In this document: positions 1 to 9,828 of the stretch, one piece after another
Layout of the letters: the number at the start of each line of letters is the position of its first letter
Numbering within the stretch: the first letter of the stretch is position 1
Assembly (NCBI RefSeq): GCF_014268455.2
Contig: NZ_CP077085.1
Location: 1,426,001 to 1,490,000 of the forward strand
Source of the DNA: Pseudomonas shahriarae
Lineage (GTDB): Bacteria > Pseudomonadota > Gammaproteobacteria > Pseudomonadales > Pseudomonadaceae
Direction of reading: 5' to 3'
DNA: 64,000 nt
Translations under genes and position numbers: made by a program
The notes under the pieces: generated by a model
Seen by the model: the letters and a program-made list of their open reading frames with translations, nothing else
Told to the model about the DNA's origin: nothing
Databases searched by the model: none

Positions 1-1096
1 ACAGTTCCGGTAACAAAGCCCCCATCGGCGCAAAGGTCACGCCCATCAGGAACAGTTCCAGGCACAGGAACAGCGCCACGGCCCAGGTCGAGCCGTGGGT
101 CAGCAATGGTTCCATGGTGAAACCCGACAGAATCGCCAGCACCGCACCGACGATCAACACCGGCTTGCGCCCATAGCGGTCACTGGCCAGGGCTGCCAGC
201 GGTGTGGCCGCGCCCATGAACAACACGGCAAAGCACAGCAGGGCGAGGAAGGTTTCGCGGCTGTAGCCCAGGGTGCTCACGCCATAGCTCAGGGAAAACG
301 CCGTAGTGATATAGAACAGCGCATAGCACACCACCATCGCGGCCGCGCCCAGCAGCACCTGCAACCAATGCTGGCTGAACAGCTCCACCAGCGGCACTTT
401 TACTGGTTTTTCCTTGGCCACGGCGTTGGCGAACACCGGGGTTTCATGCAGTTTGAGGCGCGCATACAGGCCCACCATCACCAGCGCGGCGCTGAGCAGG
501 AACGGAATGCGCCAGCCCCAGCTACGGAATTGTTCATCGTCCAGGTTCATCGCCAGGATCAGGAACAGCCCATTGGCCGCCAAAAAGCCAATGGAAGGCC
601 CCAACTGCGGGAACATGCCGAACCAGGCACGCTTGCCCTTGGGCGCGTTTTCGGTGGCCAGCAGCGCGGCGCCGCCCCATTCCCCGCCCAGCCCCAGGCC
701 CTGGCCGAAACGCAGCACGCACAGCAGGATCGGGGCCCAGGCACCAATGGTGTCGTAACCCGGCAACAGGCCGATCAGGGTGGTGCACACGCCCATCAGC
801 AGCAAGGAGGCCACCAGCGTCGACTTGCGCCCGATGCGGTCACCGAAGTGGCCGAACAGCGCCGAACCCAGTGGCCGCGCGATAAAGGCGATACCGAAGG
901 TCAGGAACGCCGCCAGCATCTGCGCGGTGCCGGAATTCTGCGGGAAGAACACCGGGCCGATCACCAGCGCGGCGGCCGTGGCGTAGATATAGAAGTCGTA
1001 GAACTCGATGGCGGTGCCGATGATGCTCGCGGTGGCGACCCGGCTGGTCGAGTTGGTCGGGGCGGCGGGAGCGGCCTCGTTATAGGTGGTGCTCAT
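1..1096 (-). CDS. MFS metabolite/H+ symporter (C-terminus outside window)
   Basis: The reverse strand reads MSTTYNEAAPA..., then membrane segments separated by loops typical of the metabolite:H+ symporter branch of the major facilitator superfamily (ShiA/KgtP/ProP-like). The motif near residue 20 (ATASIIGTAIEFYDFYIYAT) and the loop with GHFGDRIGRK, the MFS signature between segments 2 and 3, support this. A second DRYGRKP loop lies further on. It should import a small organic acid or osmolyte with protons across the inner membrane, but the substrate cannot be told from sequence. The reading frame is open to the window edge, so the last part of the protein is missing. It is monocistronic as far as can be seen. 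Confidence 0.85.
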   Translation of the reverse strand, partial: MSTTYNEAAPAAPTNSTSRVATASIIGTAIEFYDFYIYATAAALVIGPVFFPQNSGTAQMLAAFLTFGIAFIARPLGSALFGHFGDRIGRKSTLVASLLLMGVCTTLIGLLPGYDTIGAWAPILLCVLRFGQGLGLGGEWGGAALLATENAPKGKRAWFGMFPQLGPSIGFLAANGLFLILAMNLDDEQFRSWGWRIPFLLSAALVMVGLYARLKLHETPVFANAVAKEKPVKVPLVELFSQHWLQVLLGAAAMVVCYALFYITTAFSLSYGVSTLGYSRETFLALLCFAVLFMGAATPLAALASDRYGRKPVLIVGAVLAILSGFTMEPLLTHGSTWAVALFLCLELFLMGVTFAPMGALLPEL

Positions 1097-1350
1097 TGAG
1101 GTATCCCTGATGGTCATTGCGCGCTTGGCGCGGATTATTATTGGTCTTGCACCCATGGATCAGGGCAGTGCGCGGCGTTGGCTCGGGATGGGAGCGGGTA
1201 CCGGTCAGACACGGGGTTGCGGTGCCTGGACACGCTCAGTGCGGATAGCACGCGGTCGGGCGGGGCTTGGGTAAGCGCGATTGATTATAGGAAGGGGGTT
1301 GCGCTGCAAACAAGGGCTGGAGCGCGGTCTTAGGGGCTGAAAAGATCAAA

Positions 1351-1424
1351 TGTGGGAGAAGCGGGCGCCTCGGTGTATCAGTGACACTGAGGTGAGGCTA
1401 TCGCGGGCAAGCCCGCTTCCACAC
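1351..1424. repeat. REP-type inverted repeat
   Basis: Two facing copies of the Pseudomonas REP core (GTGGGAG..GCGGGC and its complement GCCCGCTTCCACAC) are separated by about 25 bases. They lie in the 346-base space between two convergent-side gene ends, and I see no gene or clear promoter in the rest of that space. Confidence 0.7.
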
Positions 1425-1442
1425 GGGCTTGTCCACCGTGAG

Positions 1443-2681
1443 TCAGGTGGCAATCGGCGCTGAGCCGATATGCCAGATCAGCACCTTGCTCACCCGATTG
1501 TCTTCAGTTTCGAGGATTTCCAGGCGATAACGGCCGATCTTCACGCACACCGAGCAATCGGGAATGGTCTCCAGTGCTTCGGTCACCAGGCCGTTGAGGG
1601 TCTTGGGGCCGTCGCTGGGCAGGTGCCAGCCCAGGCACTTGTTCAGCTCGCGGATCGATACGGCACCGTCGATCACATAGCGGCCGTCAGGCTGGGGCTG
1701 GATCAGCGGGTTATCCAGGCTCTGCTCGCTTTCGAATTCGCCGACGATCTCTTCCAGAATGTCTTCCAGGGTGACGATGCCCAGCACTTCGCCGTATTCG
1801 TCCACCACCATGCCCAGGCGGCGTTGCTGCTTGTGGAAGTTGAGCAATTGCAGCTGCAGCGGCGTGCTTTCCGGGACGAAGTACGGCTCGTGGCAGGCTG
1901 CGAGCAGGGCTTCCTTGGTCAGGCTGGCATCGGGCAGCAGGTGCTGGATCTGCCGGGTGTTGAGCACCGCCTCGACCTGGTTGATATCGCTGTGGAACAC
2001 CGGCAGCCGCGTGCGCTTGGAGCTGCGCAGTTGTTCGATGATCTCCTCGATAGGGTCGTCGAGGTTGATGCCATCGACTTCGCTGCGCGGCACCAGGATG
2101 TCATTGACGGTAATGTTGTCCAGGGCGTGGATACCCGGCATACCCGGCCGAGGGTCGTCGTTCGCGTCTGAGGCTTGCTCGTCGGACGGGTCGCTCTGTG
2201 GCTCGTCGCTTTTCTTGACGATCCCCGACTTGCGTTCGAAAGGGCGCAGCAACAGCAGGCTGAGGCCATTGAGCAGCCAGGCCAGGGGATAGAGGATTTT
2301 CAGCGGCACACCCAGCAGCGTATTGCCAAACCCCAGCACCGCGTGCGGATAGCGGGTGGCGAGGGTGCGCGGCAGGTAGTCGGCCAGCACCAGCAACAGC
2401 CCGCTGGAGACCAGCCAACCCAGCCAGGGACCGTTTTCGGCCCAGGCATAGATCGCCAGCAGGGTGCACAGAATCACCACCACCGCGCGGCACAGGGTGT
2501 TGCACAGGATCAGGCTGTTGCGCGGGAAGTTGAGGCGGGCGGCGGCCTTGTCGCCCTGCCGCGTACCGGGGCGCAGGGCCAGCAAATGGAGCTGGGCCGC
2601 CTCGATGGCGGTAAACAGCGCCGACCACAAGACCAGCAGCGCGACTACCGCGAGCATCGGCTCAAGGGGCAAGTTGTGCAT
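1443..2681 (-). CDS. CNNM/CorC-family transporter (HlyC/CorC family)
   Basis: The protein has 412 residues. An N-terminal DUF21/CNNM membrane domain (about residues 1-150, four hydrophobic stretches) is followed by a charged linker. Then come a pair of CBS domains (about 190-310, with DILVPRSEVDGI and VVDEYGEVLGIVTLEDILEEIVGEF) and a C-terminal CorC_HlyC domain. This layout matches E. coli YfjD/CorB-type proteins, thought to handle Mg2+/Co2+ efflux. It starts 12 bases after the stop of the upstream membrane protein, so the two are probably co-transcribed. The exact substrate is inferred only from the family. Confidence 0.88.
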   Translation of the reverse strand: MHNLPLEPMLAVVALLVLWSALFTAIEAAQLHLLALRPGTRQGDKAAARLNFPRNSLILCNTLCRAVVVILCTLLAIYAWAENGPWLGWLVSSGLLLVLADYLPRTLATRYPHAVLGFGNTLLGVPLKILYPLAWLLNGLSLLLLRPFERKSGIVKKSDEPQSDPSDEQASDANDDPRPGMPGIHALDNITVNDILVPRSEVDGINLDDPIEEIIEQLRSSKRTRLPVFHSDINQVEAVLNTRQIQHLLPDASLTKEALLAACHEPYFVPESTPLQLQLLNFHKQQRRLGMVVDEYGEVLGIVTLEDILEEIVGEFESEQSLDNPLIQPQPDGRYVIDGAVSIRELNKCLGWHLPSDGPKTLNGLVTEALETIPDCSVCVKIGRYRLEILETEDNRVSKVLIWHIGSAPIAT

Positions 2682-2693
2682 GATTGCCGCCCG

Positions 2694-3506
2694 TCAGATA
2701 TGCAGGATGAATTCGCGAACCAGCTTGCTGCCGAAATACGCCAGCATCAGCAGGCAGAAGCCGGCCAGGGTCCAGCGGATCGCCTTGTGCCCGCGCCAGC
2801 CCAGGCGATTGCGGCCCCACAGCAGCACGCTGAACACCACCCAGGCCAGGCACGCCAGCAGGGTTTTGTGCACCAGGTGCTGGGCGAACAGGTTCTCGAC
2901 GAACAGCCAGCCGGAAATCAGCGACAGCGACAGCAGCGTCCAGCCGGCCCAGAGGAAACCGAACAGCAGGCTTTCCATGGTCTGCAGCGGCGGGAAGTTC
3001 TTGATCAGCCCGGAAGGGTGCTTGTGCTTGAGCTGGTGGTCCTGCAAGAGCAGCAGCAACGCCTGGAACACGGCGATGGTGAACATGCCGTAGGCGAGGA
3101 TCGACAGCAGGATATGCGCGAGGATGCCCGGCTCCTCGTCGATCACCTGCACCGTGCCGGTGGGGGCAAATTGCGCCAGCAGCACTGTCAGCATCCCCAG
3201 GGGGAAGAGCAGCAACAGCAGGTTCTCCACCGGGATCCGCGCGCAGGCCAGCAGCGTCAAGGCAATGACCGCAGCGGCAATCAGGCTGGCGGCGCTGAAA
3301 AAATCCAGGCCCAGGCCCACTGGTGTCATCAGGTGGGTGAACAGGCTGGCAGCGTGGGCCAGCAAGGCGAACACGCCGAGGCCGGCCAGCAGGCGTTTGT
3401 CCGCCCTGGCGCGTTGGGCCAGACGGGTGCCCTGGTAGAGGGTCGCAGCGGCATACAAGAGTGCGGCGGCGAGACTGGGTAGCAAACTGGGTGACAAAGG
3501 GAGCAT
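2694..3506 (-). CDS. CcsA/YpjD-like inner-membrane protein
   Basis: The 270-residue protein has about eight hydrophobic segments and resembles the cytochrome c assembly (CcsA/CcmC) superfamily member YpjD, commonly found next to ffh. A GILAHILLSILAYGMFTIA stretch contains the His expected of haem-handling relatives, and further His residues occur near the C-terminus. A longer in-frame extension exists, but the ATG at 3506 gives a normal membrane-protein N-terminus. It is divergent from ffh and followed closely by the CorC-like gene. Its actual role is not established. Confidence 0.8.
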   Translation of the reverse strand: MLPLSPSLLPSLAAALLYAAATLYQGTRLAQRARADKRLLAGLGVFALLAHAASLFTHLMTPVGLGLDFFSAASLIAAAVIALTLLACARIPVENLLLLLFPLGMLTVLLAQFAPTGTVQVIDEEPGILAHILLSILAYGMFTIAVFQALLLLLQDHQLKHKHPSGLIKNFPPLQTMESLLFGFLWAGWTLLSLSLISGWLFVENLFAQHLVHKTLLACLAWVVFSVLLWGRNRLGWRGHKAIRWTLAGFCLLMLAYFGSKLVREFILHI

Positions 3507-3610
3507 AAATCCTGTTAGGCAAGCCCGAAAGCCGATGAGTTTGGCACACACCTGCGTTCCACGAAAGACCAGCGGGCCAGACAGCGGGTGTGCATGACGG
3601 CAGTCTTCGC

Positions 3611-3616
3611 TATAAT
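3611..3616 (+). promoter_or_regulatory. candidate -10 box upstream of ffh
   Basis: A perfect TATAAT lies 124 bases upstream of the ffh start, in the divergent intergenic region. No good -35 box is visible at 16-18 bases, so this is only a candidate. Confidence 0.35.
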
Positions 3617-3739
3617 CCGCGACCTGCCCACGCCGCAGGCTCGCCAAGCGCTGTTTTTAATAGCGATTTACACAGCCTGGGCCGCCATTACCTCGGTCTA
3701 CCGATGCACTTCGATGAATAGGGCCTGAAAGGATCGCGC

Positions 3740-5116
<1,377 letters not shown>

Positions 5117-5266
5117 AGAATTCGCGCAAGGGCTTGCTCTTGCGCAGACCCACAAGGATGTGGGATCTCCAGCAAACCCGCCGTTGGCGGGAGCTGACTC
5201 GCCGTTTTAACCGACGGCTCTATAGCAGATCTGAATGGCACGCGGTCAGGCGCCGGAAAAAGACAT

Positions 5267-5294
5267 TTGCAAAAGTCCGGATATTCCTTAGAAT
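5267..5294 (+). promoter_or_regulatory. sigma-70-like promoter of the rpsP operon
   Basis: TTGCAA (5267-5272), a 16-base spacer and TAGAAT (5289-5294) lie about 70 bases before rpsP. This leaves a leader of roughly 65 bases. The region between ffh and this promoter holds two small hairpins (about 5124-5145 and 5177-5191) that may end ffh transcription. Confidence 0.5.
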
Positions 5295-5366
5295 ATGCGG
5301 CCTTTCGGGCACCCATGCCCGCTGTGCATTTAGATTTGCAGCACCGACTACAGGAACGATGTTCAC

Positions 5367-5618
5367 ATGCTAACAATCCGTCTTGCCCTTGGCGGCTCCA
5401 AAAAGCGCCCGTTTTACCACTTGACCGTAACCGACAGCCGCAACCCGCGCGACGGTTCGCACAAGGAACAGGTTGGTTTCTTCAACCCTGTTGCTCGTGG
5501 TCAAGAAGTTCGTCTGTCCGTGAACCAAGAGCGCGTAGCCTACTGGCTGAGCGTTGGTGCACAGCCTTCCGAGCGTGTTGCCAAGTTGTTGAAGGACTCG
5601 GCTAAGGCCGCAGCCTGA
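5367..5618 (+). CDS. rpsP: 30S ribosomal protein S16
   Basis: The protein has 83 residues and begins [20 protein letters not shown], the S16 signature; [14 protein letters not shown] follows. It is an early-binding 16S rRNA protein of the small subunit. It is the first gene of the rpsP-rimM-trmD-rplS operon and is followed by rimM after 5 bases. Length is normal for the family. Confidence 0.98.
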   Translation: MLTIRLALGGSKKRPFYHLTVTDSRNPRDGSHKEQVGFFNPVARGQEVRLSVNQERVAYWLSVGAQPSERVAKLLKDSAKAAA

Positions 5619-5623
5619 GCAAT

Positions 5624-6160
5624 ATGAACGCGACGCCAGCTGTTGCTGATGATTTGATCGTTATCGGCAAGATTTACTCTGTTCATGGCGTTCGCGGCGA
5701 AGTGAAGGTGTATTCCTTTACTGATCCGACTGAAAACCTGTTGCAGTACAAGACCTGGACGCTCAAGCGCGAAGGTAGTGTGAAACAGGTCGAGCTGGTC
5801 AGTGGACGCGGGAACGATAAGTTCCTGGTCGCAAAGCTCAAGGGTCTCGATGATCGTGAAGAAGCGCGTCTTCTGGCCGGTTATGAGATCTGCGTGCCGC
5901 GCAACCTGTTCCCTGAATTGACCGACGGCGAGTACTACTGGTACCAGCTGGAAGGTCTGAAGGTTATTGATCAACTCGGGCAATTGCTCGGGAAAATCGA
6001 CCATCTTCTGGAAACCGGCGCCAATGATGTAATGGTGGTCAAGCCTTGCGCTGGCAGCCTGGATGATCGCGAACGCCTGTTGCCCTATACCGAGCAATGC
6101 GTGTTGGCTGTCGACCTGGCAGCGGGCGAGATGAAGGTGGAATGGGACGCGGACTTCTAA
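5624..6160 (+). CDS. rimM: ribosome maturation factor RimM
   Basis: The 178-residue protein has an N-terminal RimM beta-barrel ([23 protein letters not shown]) and a C-terminal PRC-barrel ([15 protein letters not shown]...[10 protein letters not shown]). It helps assemble the 30S head by acting around S19 and 16S rRNA processing. It sits 5 bases after rpsP and just before trmD, the conserved order in gammaproteobacteria. Confidence 0.96.
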   Translation: MNATPAVADDLIVIGKIYSVHGVRGEVKVYSFTDPTENLLQYKTWTLKREGSVKQVELVSGRGNDKFLVAKLKGLDDREEARLLAGYEICVPRNLFPELTDGEYYWYQLEGLKVIDQLGQLLGKIDHLLETGANDVMVVKPCAGSLDDRERLLPYTEQCVLAVDLAAGEMKVEWDADF

Positions 6161-6162
6161 GC

Positions 6163-6915
6163 GTGGCTAATTTGCGCATTGAAGTGATCAGTTTGTTTCC
6201 CGAGATGTTTTCTGCCATCAGCGAGTACGGCATCACCAGTCGGGCGGTGAAACAAGGGCTCTTGCAGCTCACTTGTTGGAACCCGCGAGACTACACGACG
6301 GATCGACATCACACTGTGGACGATCGCCCATTTGGCGGTGGCCCGGGCATGGTGATGAAGATCAAGCCCCTGGAAGACGCCCTGGTTCAGGCCAAGGCAG
6401 CAGCAGGGGAGAAGGCGAAGGTAATTTACCTGTCCCCTCAAGGCCGTCAGCTGAAACAGGCGGCGGTACGCGAACTGGCGAATGAGGAAGCACTGATCCT
6501 GATTGCCGGTCGCTATGAAGGCATTGACGAGCGTTTTATTGAAGCTCATGTCGATGAAGAGTGGTCGATTGGGGACTATGTCCTGTCTGGCGGTGAGCTG
6601 CCGGCGATGGTCCTGATAGATGCGGTTACACGACTGCTGCCTGGAGCTTTAGGGCATGCGGACTCCGCGGAGGAAGATTCCTTCACGGATGGTTTGCTGG
6701 ATTGCCCGCACTACACCCGACCGGAGGTGTATGCGGATCAGCGTGTTCCCGACGTGTTGCTAAGTGGCAATCACGCACACATCCGGCGTTGGCGTTTACA
6801 GCAGTCCCTTGGTCGGACCTATGAACGACGCGCCGATCTTCTGGAAAGCCGCTCGCTTTCTGGAGAAGAGAAGAAGCTGCTCGAGGAATACATCCTCGCG
6901 CGGGACGATAGTTAA
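6163..6915 (+). CDS. trmD: tRNA (guanine-N1-)-methyltransferase TrmD
   Basis: TrmD makes m1G37 in tRNAs using S-adenosylmethionine, which prevents +1 frameshifting. The conserved N-terminus [13 protein letters not shown], the [15 protein letters not shown] segment, and the trefoil-knot SAM site ([30 protein letters not shown]) are all present. I chose the GTG at 6163, two bases after rimM, because it gives the usual 250 residues. An in-frame ATG at 6142 overlapping rimM would add seven residues and cannot be excluded. Confidence 0.95.
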   Translation: MANLRIEVISLFPEMFSAISEYGITSRAVKQGLLQLTCWNPRDYTTDRHHTVDDRPFGGGPGMVMKIKPLEDALVQAKAAAGEKAKVIYLSPQGRQLKQAAVRELANEEALILIAGRYEGIDERFIEAHVDEEWSIGDYVLSGGELPAMVLIDAVTRLLPGALGHADSAEEDSFTDGLLDCPHYTRPEVYADQRVPDVLLSGNHAHIRRWRLQQSLGRTYERRADLLESRSLSGEEKKLLEEYILARDDS

Positions 6916-6960
6916 CAACGTATCGATGGTAGATCCGACGATCTACCTTAGGAGCACAGC

Positions 6961-7311
6961 ATGACTAACAAAATCATCCTTGCACTCGAAGCAGAGCAGA
7001 TGACCAAAGAGATCCCTACCTTTGCCCCGGGCGACACCATTGTCGTTCAGGTGAAAGTGAAGGAAGGCGACCGTTCGCGTCTGCAAGCGTTCGAAGGCGT
7101 CGTAATCGCCAAGCGTAACCGTGGTGTGAACAGTGCTTTCACTGTTCGTAAAATCTCCAACGGTGTTGGCGTAGAGCGTACTTTCCAGACCTACAGCCCG
7201 CAAATCGACAGCATGGCCGTTAAACGTCGCGGTGACGTACGTAAAGCCAAGCTGTACTACCTGCGTGACCTGTCCGGTAAAGCAGCTCGCATCAAGGAAA
7301 AACTGGCTTAA
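6961..7311 (+). CDS. rplS: 50S ribosomal protein L19
   Basis: The 116-residue protein contains the L19 hallmarks [33 protein letters not shown] (split here by eye into its beta strands) and [14 protein letters not shown]19 lies at the subunit interface. It is preceded by a good Shine-Dalgarno (AGGAG) and followed by a strong terminator, so it closes the operon. Confidence 0.98.
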
Positions 7312-7330
7312 GTCCAGCTTCCCGATGCAG

Positions 7331-7359
7331 AAAAAAGCAGCCTACGGGCTGCTTTTTTG
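7331..7359 (+). terminator. rho-independent terminator of the rpsP-rplS operon
   Basis: AAAAAAGCAGCC, a four-base loop, then GGCTGCTTTTTT: a GC stem with an A-tract before it and a T-tract after it, 20 bases downstream of rplS. The flanking A-run could let it act on the opposite strand too. Confidence 0.9.
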
Positions 7360-7393
7360 TGCCTGAAATTTGCCCCTTGCCCGGAACCCGTTC

Positions 7394-7807
7394 ATGACTA
7401 CCCGCCTCGAAGAAATCCAGCGCCGCACCGACCTGTCCGTGACCCATGTAACCAAAGCCGTATTTCCGCCGACCACCAACCACCACAACACGCTGTTTGG
7501 CGGTACTGCATTGGCCTGGATGGATGAAGTGTCGTTCATCACCGCCACGCGGTTTTGCCGTTTGCCGCTGGTGACGGTGTCTACCGACCGTATCGACTTC
7601 AATCACGCGATCCCGGCCGGTTCCATCGTCGAGCTGATTGGCCGCGTGATCAAAGTCGGTAACACCAGCCTCAAGGTGGAAGTGGAGGTGTTTGTCGAGA
7701 GCATGAGTGCCGATGGCCGCGAGAAGGCGATCCAGGGTGTGTTCAGCTTTGTCGCAATTGATGACGATAAGCGCCCGGTGCCAGTGCTGCCTGGGTTTGT
7801 AGACTGA
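7394..7807 (+). CDS. acyl-CoA thioesterase, hotdog fold
   Basis: The 137-residue single hotdog-domain protein resembles YciA/acyl-CoA hydrolase. The segment NHHNTLFGGTALAWMDEVSFITATRFC contains the catalytic Asp region and the Asn/Gly loop, and VSTDRIDFNHAIPAGSIVELIGRV is the second conserved part. It should hydrolyse acyl-CoA to free acid and CoA in the cytoplasm. An in-frame TTG at 7370 would add eight residues, but the ATG at 7394 begins the recognisable family N-terminus. It stands alone after the rplS terminator. Confidence 0.85.
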   Translation: MTTRLEEIQRRTDLSVTHVTKAVFPPTTNHHNTLFGGTALAWMDEVSFITATRFCRLPLVTVSTDRIDFNHAIPAGSIVELIGRVIKVGNTSLKVEVEVFVESMSADGREKAIQGVFSFVAIDDDKRPVPVLPGFVD

Positions 7808-7823
7808 TCCGAGACCGCGTCGC

Positions 7824-7894
7824 CGCTATCGCAGGCCAGCCATCTCCCACATTAGCCATGCATTTCCCTGGGGGCGCGGGCTTGCCTGCGATAG
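7824..7894. repeat. REP-type inverted pair
   Basis: CGCTATCGCAGGCCAGCC..CTCCCAC and, facing it, GCGGGCTTGCCTGCGATAGG are degenerate REP halves. They fill most of the space between the thioesterase and xerD. Confidence 0.6.
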
Positions 7895-7931
7895 GATCTA
7901 CCAGACACTAAAGTACTCAGCCTGAGCCCCC

Positions 7932-8828
7932 ATGCCCGCCATTGACCATCCCCTGATCGACCGCTTCCTCGACGCCCTCTGGCTGGAAAAAGGCCTGTCG
8001 GACAACACGCGCCAGTCCTACCGCAGCGACCTGGCCCTGTTCAATGGCTGGTTGCTGGAGAGAAACCTCGAGCTGAGCCACGCCGGGCGTGAGTTGATCC
8101 TCGATCACCTGGCCTGGCGCCTTGAGCAGAACTACAAGCCGCGCTCCACTGCGCGATTCCTCTCGGGAGTGCGTGGGTTTTATCGCTATTTGCTGCGGGA
8201 AAAGCTGATTGCTGTTGACCCGACCCTGCAAGTCGATATGCCGCAACTCGGCAGGCCCTTGCCCAAGTCCCTGTCAGAAGCCGACGTCGAAGCCCTGCTG
8301 GCTGCGCCCGACCTGAGCGAAGCCATCGGTCAGCGCGACCGCGCGATGCTGGAAGTCTTGTATGCCTGCGGCCTGCGCGTCACCGAGCTGATCAGCCTGA
8401 CCCTGGAGCAGGTCAATCTGCGCCAGGGTGTGTTGCGGGTGATGGGCAAGGGCAGCAAGGAGCGCCTGGTGCCCATGGGCGAAGAGGCAATCGTGTGGGT
8501 CGAGCGCTATATGCGCGATGCCCGCAGCGAGCTGCTCGGCGGGCGCCCCAGTGACGTGCTGTTCCCCAGCCTGCGCGGCGAGCAGATGACCCGCCAGACC
8601 TTCTGGCATCGCATCAAGCACCAGGCCAAGGTCGCCGGGATCGGTAAGTCGCTGTCCCCCCACACCCTGCGCCATGCATTTGCCACCCATCTGCTCAACC
8701 ATGGCGCGGATTTGCGCGTGGTGCAGATGCTGCTGGGCCATAGCGACCTGTCCACCACGCAGATTTATACCCATGTGGCGCGGGCAAGGTTGCAGGACCT
8801 GCATGCCAAACATCACCCAAGGGGCTGA
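7932..8828 (+). CDS. xerD: site-specific tyrosine recombinase XerD
   Basis: The 298-residue protein has an N-terminal SAM-like core-binding domain and a C-terminal catalytic domain. The catalytic set is visible: R149 (CGLRVTELISL), the lysine in GKGSKERLVP, H244-x-x-R247 (HTLRHAFATHLL), H270 (LLGHSDLSTTQIYTH) and the nucleophile Y279. With XerC and FtsK it resolves chromosome dimers at dif. It is next to dsbC, as I recall from other pseudomonads. Confidence 0.95.
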   Translation: MPAIDHPLIDRFLDALWLEKGLSDNTRQSYRSDLALFNGWLLERNLELSHAGRELILDHLAWRLEQNYKPRSTARFLSGVRGFYRYLLREKLIAVDPTLQVDMPQLGRPLPKSLSEADVEALLAAPDLSEAIGQRDRAMLEVLYACGLRVTELISLTLEQVNLRQGVLRVMGKGSKERLVPMGEEAIVWVERYMRDARSELLGGRPSDVLFPSLRGEQMTRQTFWHRIKHQAKVAGIGKSLSPHTLRHAFATHLLNHGADLRVVQMLLGHSDLSTTQIYTHVARARLQDLHAKHHPRG

Positions 8829-8969
8829 CAGGCCCCAATTTGGCCGCCAGCGTCTGCCCTGGCGCCCAATTGTGGTAGGCTTTGCCGGTTTGCAAAGGGG
8901 ACGGTCCCGAGCCGTGTTTCCAGATCGGCGTCCTGGCCTTCGTCCCTGCATCTGCCTTCAGGAGTTCCC

Positions 8970-9701
8970 ATGCGCTTGACCCAGATTTTTGCCGCCGCAG
9001 CCATTGCGTTGGTTTCAACCTTTGCCGTCGCCGATGACGCCGCCGAGAAGACAATCCGTAAGAGTCTGGAAAGCCTCCAGCTCGAAACTCCGGTCGAAAG
9101 CATCAGCGCCAGCCCGATGGCCGGCCTGTATGAGGTCAAGCTCAAGGGCAGCCGCGTGCTGTATGCCAGCGCCGACGGTCAGTACATCGTCCAGGGCTAC
9201 CTGTTCCAGTTGAAAGACGGCAAGCCGGTCAACCTCACCGAGAAGGCCGAGCGCGTTGGGATCTCCAAGCTGATCAACGGTATCCCGGTGGCCGAGACCG
9301 TGGTCTACCCCGCGATTGGCGAAACCAAGACCCACATCACCGTCTTCACCGACACCACTTGCCCGTACTGCCACAAGCTGCACGCCGAGATACCTGCGCT
9401 GAACAAGATGGGTGTCGAAGTGCGTTACGTAGCGTTCCCGCGCCAGGGCCTCGGTTCGCCGGGCGACGAGCAACTGCAAGCGGTATGGTGCGCAACCGAC
9501 AAGAAAGCAGCCATGGACAAGATGGTCGATGGCAAAGAAATCAAGTCCGCCAAGTGTGCCAATCCGGTTTCCAAGCAGTACGCTCTGGGTCAGTCCATCG
9601 GGGTGAACGGTACGCCGGCCATCGTCTTGGCCGACGGCCAGGTGATTCCGGGCTACCAGCCTGCGCCACAAGTCGCCAAACTGGCACTGGGTGCCAAATA
9701 A
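8970..9701 (+). CDS. dsbC: thiol:disulfide interchange protein DsbC
   Basis: The 243-residue periplasmic disulfide isomerase carries a Sec signal peptide (cleavage likely after AVA, residue 21). An N-terminal dimerisation domain leads to a thioredoxin-fold domain with active site CPYC at residues 131-134. The cis-proline loop is near GVNGTPAIVL. It should reshuffle wrong disulfides and be kept reduced by DsbD. A further Cys pair (residues about 174 and 196) matches the structural disulfide of the family. Confidence 0.95.
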   Translation: MRLTQIFAAAAIALVSTFAVADDAAEKTIRKSLESLQLETPVESISASPMAGLYEVKLKGSRVLYASADGQYIVQGYLFQLKDGKPVNLTEKAERVGISKLINGIPVAETVVYPAIGETKTHITVFTDTTCPYCHKLHAEIPALNKMGVEVRYVAFPRQGLGSPGDEQLQAVWCATDKKAAMDKMVDGKEIKSAKCANPVSKQYALGQSIGVNGTPAIVLADGQVIPGYQPAPQVAKLALGAK

Positions 9702-9761
9702 ACAGTATTGTCGAGCCTTTGACGATCAGGCCCGCCGACACGTCGACGGGTCGTTAACAGA

Positions 9762-9786
9762 GAGCCGCAGTTGTGCGGCTGTTTTT
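9762..9786 (+). terminator. terminator after dsbC
   Basis: GAGCCGCAG TTG TGCGGCTG followed by TTTTT: a compact GC hairpin with a T-tract 60 bases past dsbC. Confidence 0.8.
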
Positions 9787-9787
9787 C

Positions 9788-9813
9788 ACGGCCGACCTTG
9801 AGTCGGCCGTTTC
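9788..9813 (+). terminator. second hairpin, possible hom leader or back-up terminator
   Basis: ACGGCCGAC CTTGA GTCGGCCGT followed by TTTC. It lies between the dsbC terminator and the hom ribosome-binding site, only 16 bases before the hom start, so it could also shape the hom leader. Confidence 0.5.
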
Positions 9814-9828
9814 ATGGGGAGTTCTTCA

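Noticed and set aside
95..1099. A plus-strand open frame over the MFS gene
   Set aside because: Low-complexity Gln/His/Arg translation, whereas the minus strand encodes clear MFS motifs.
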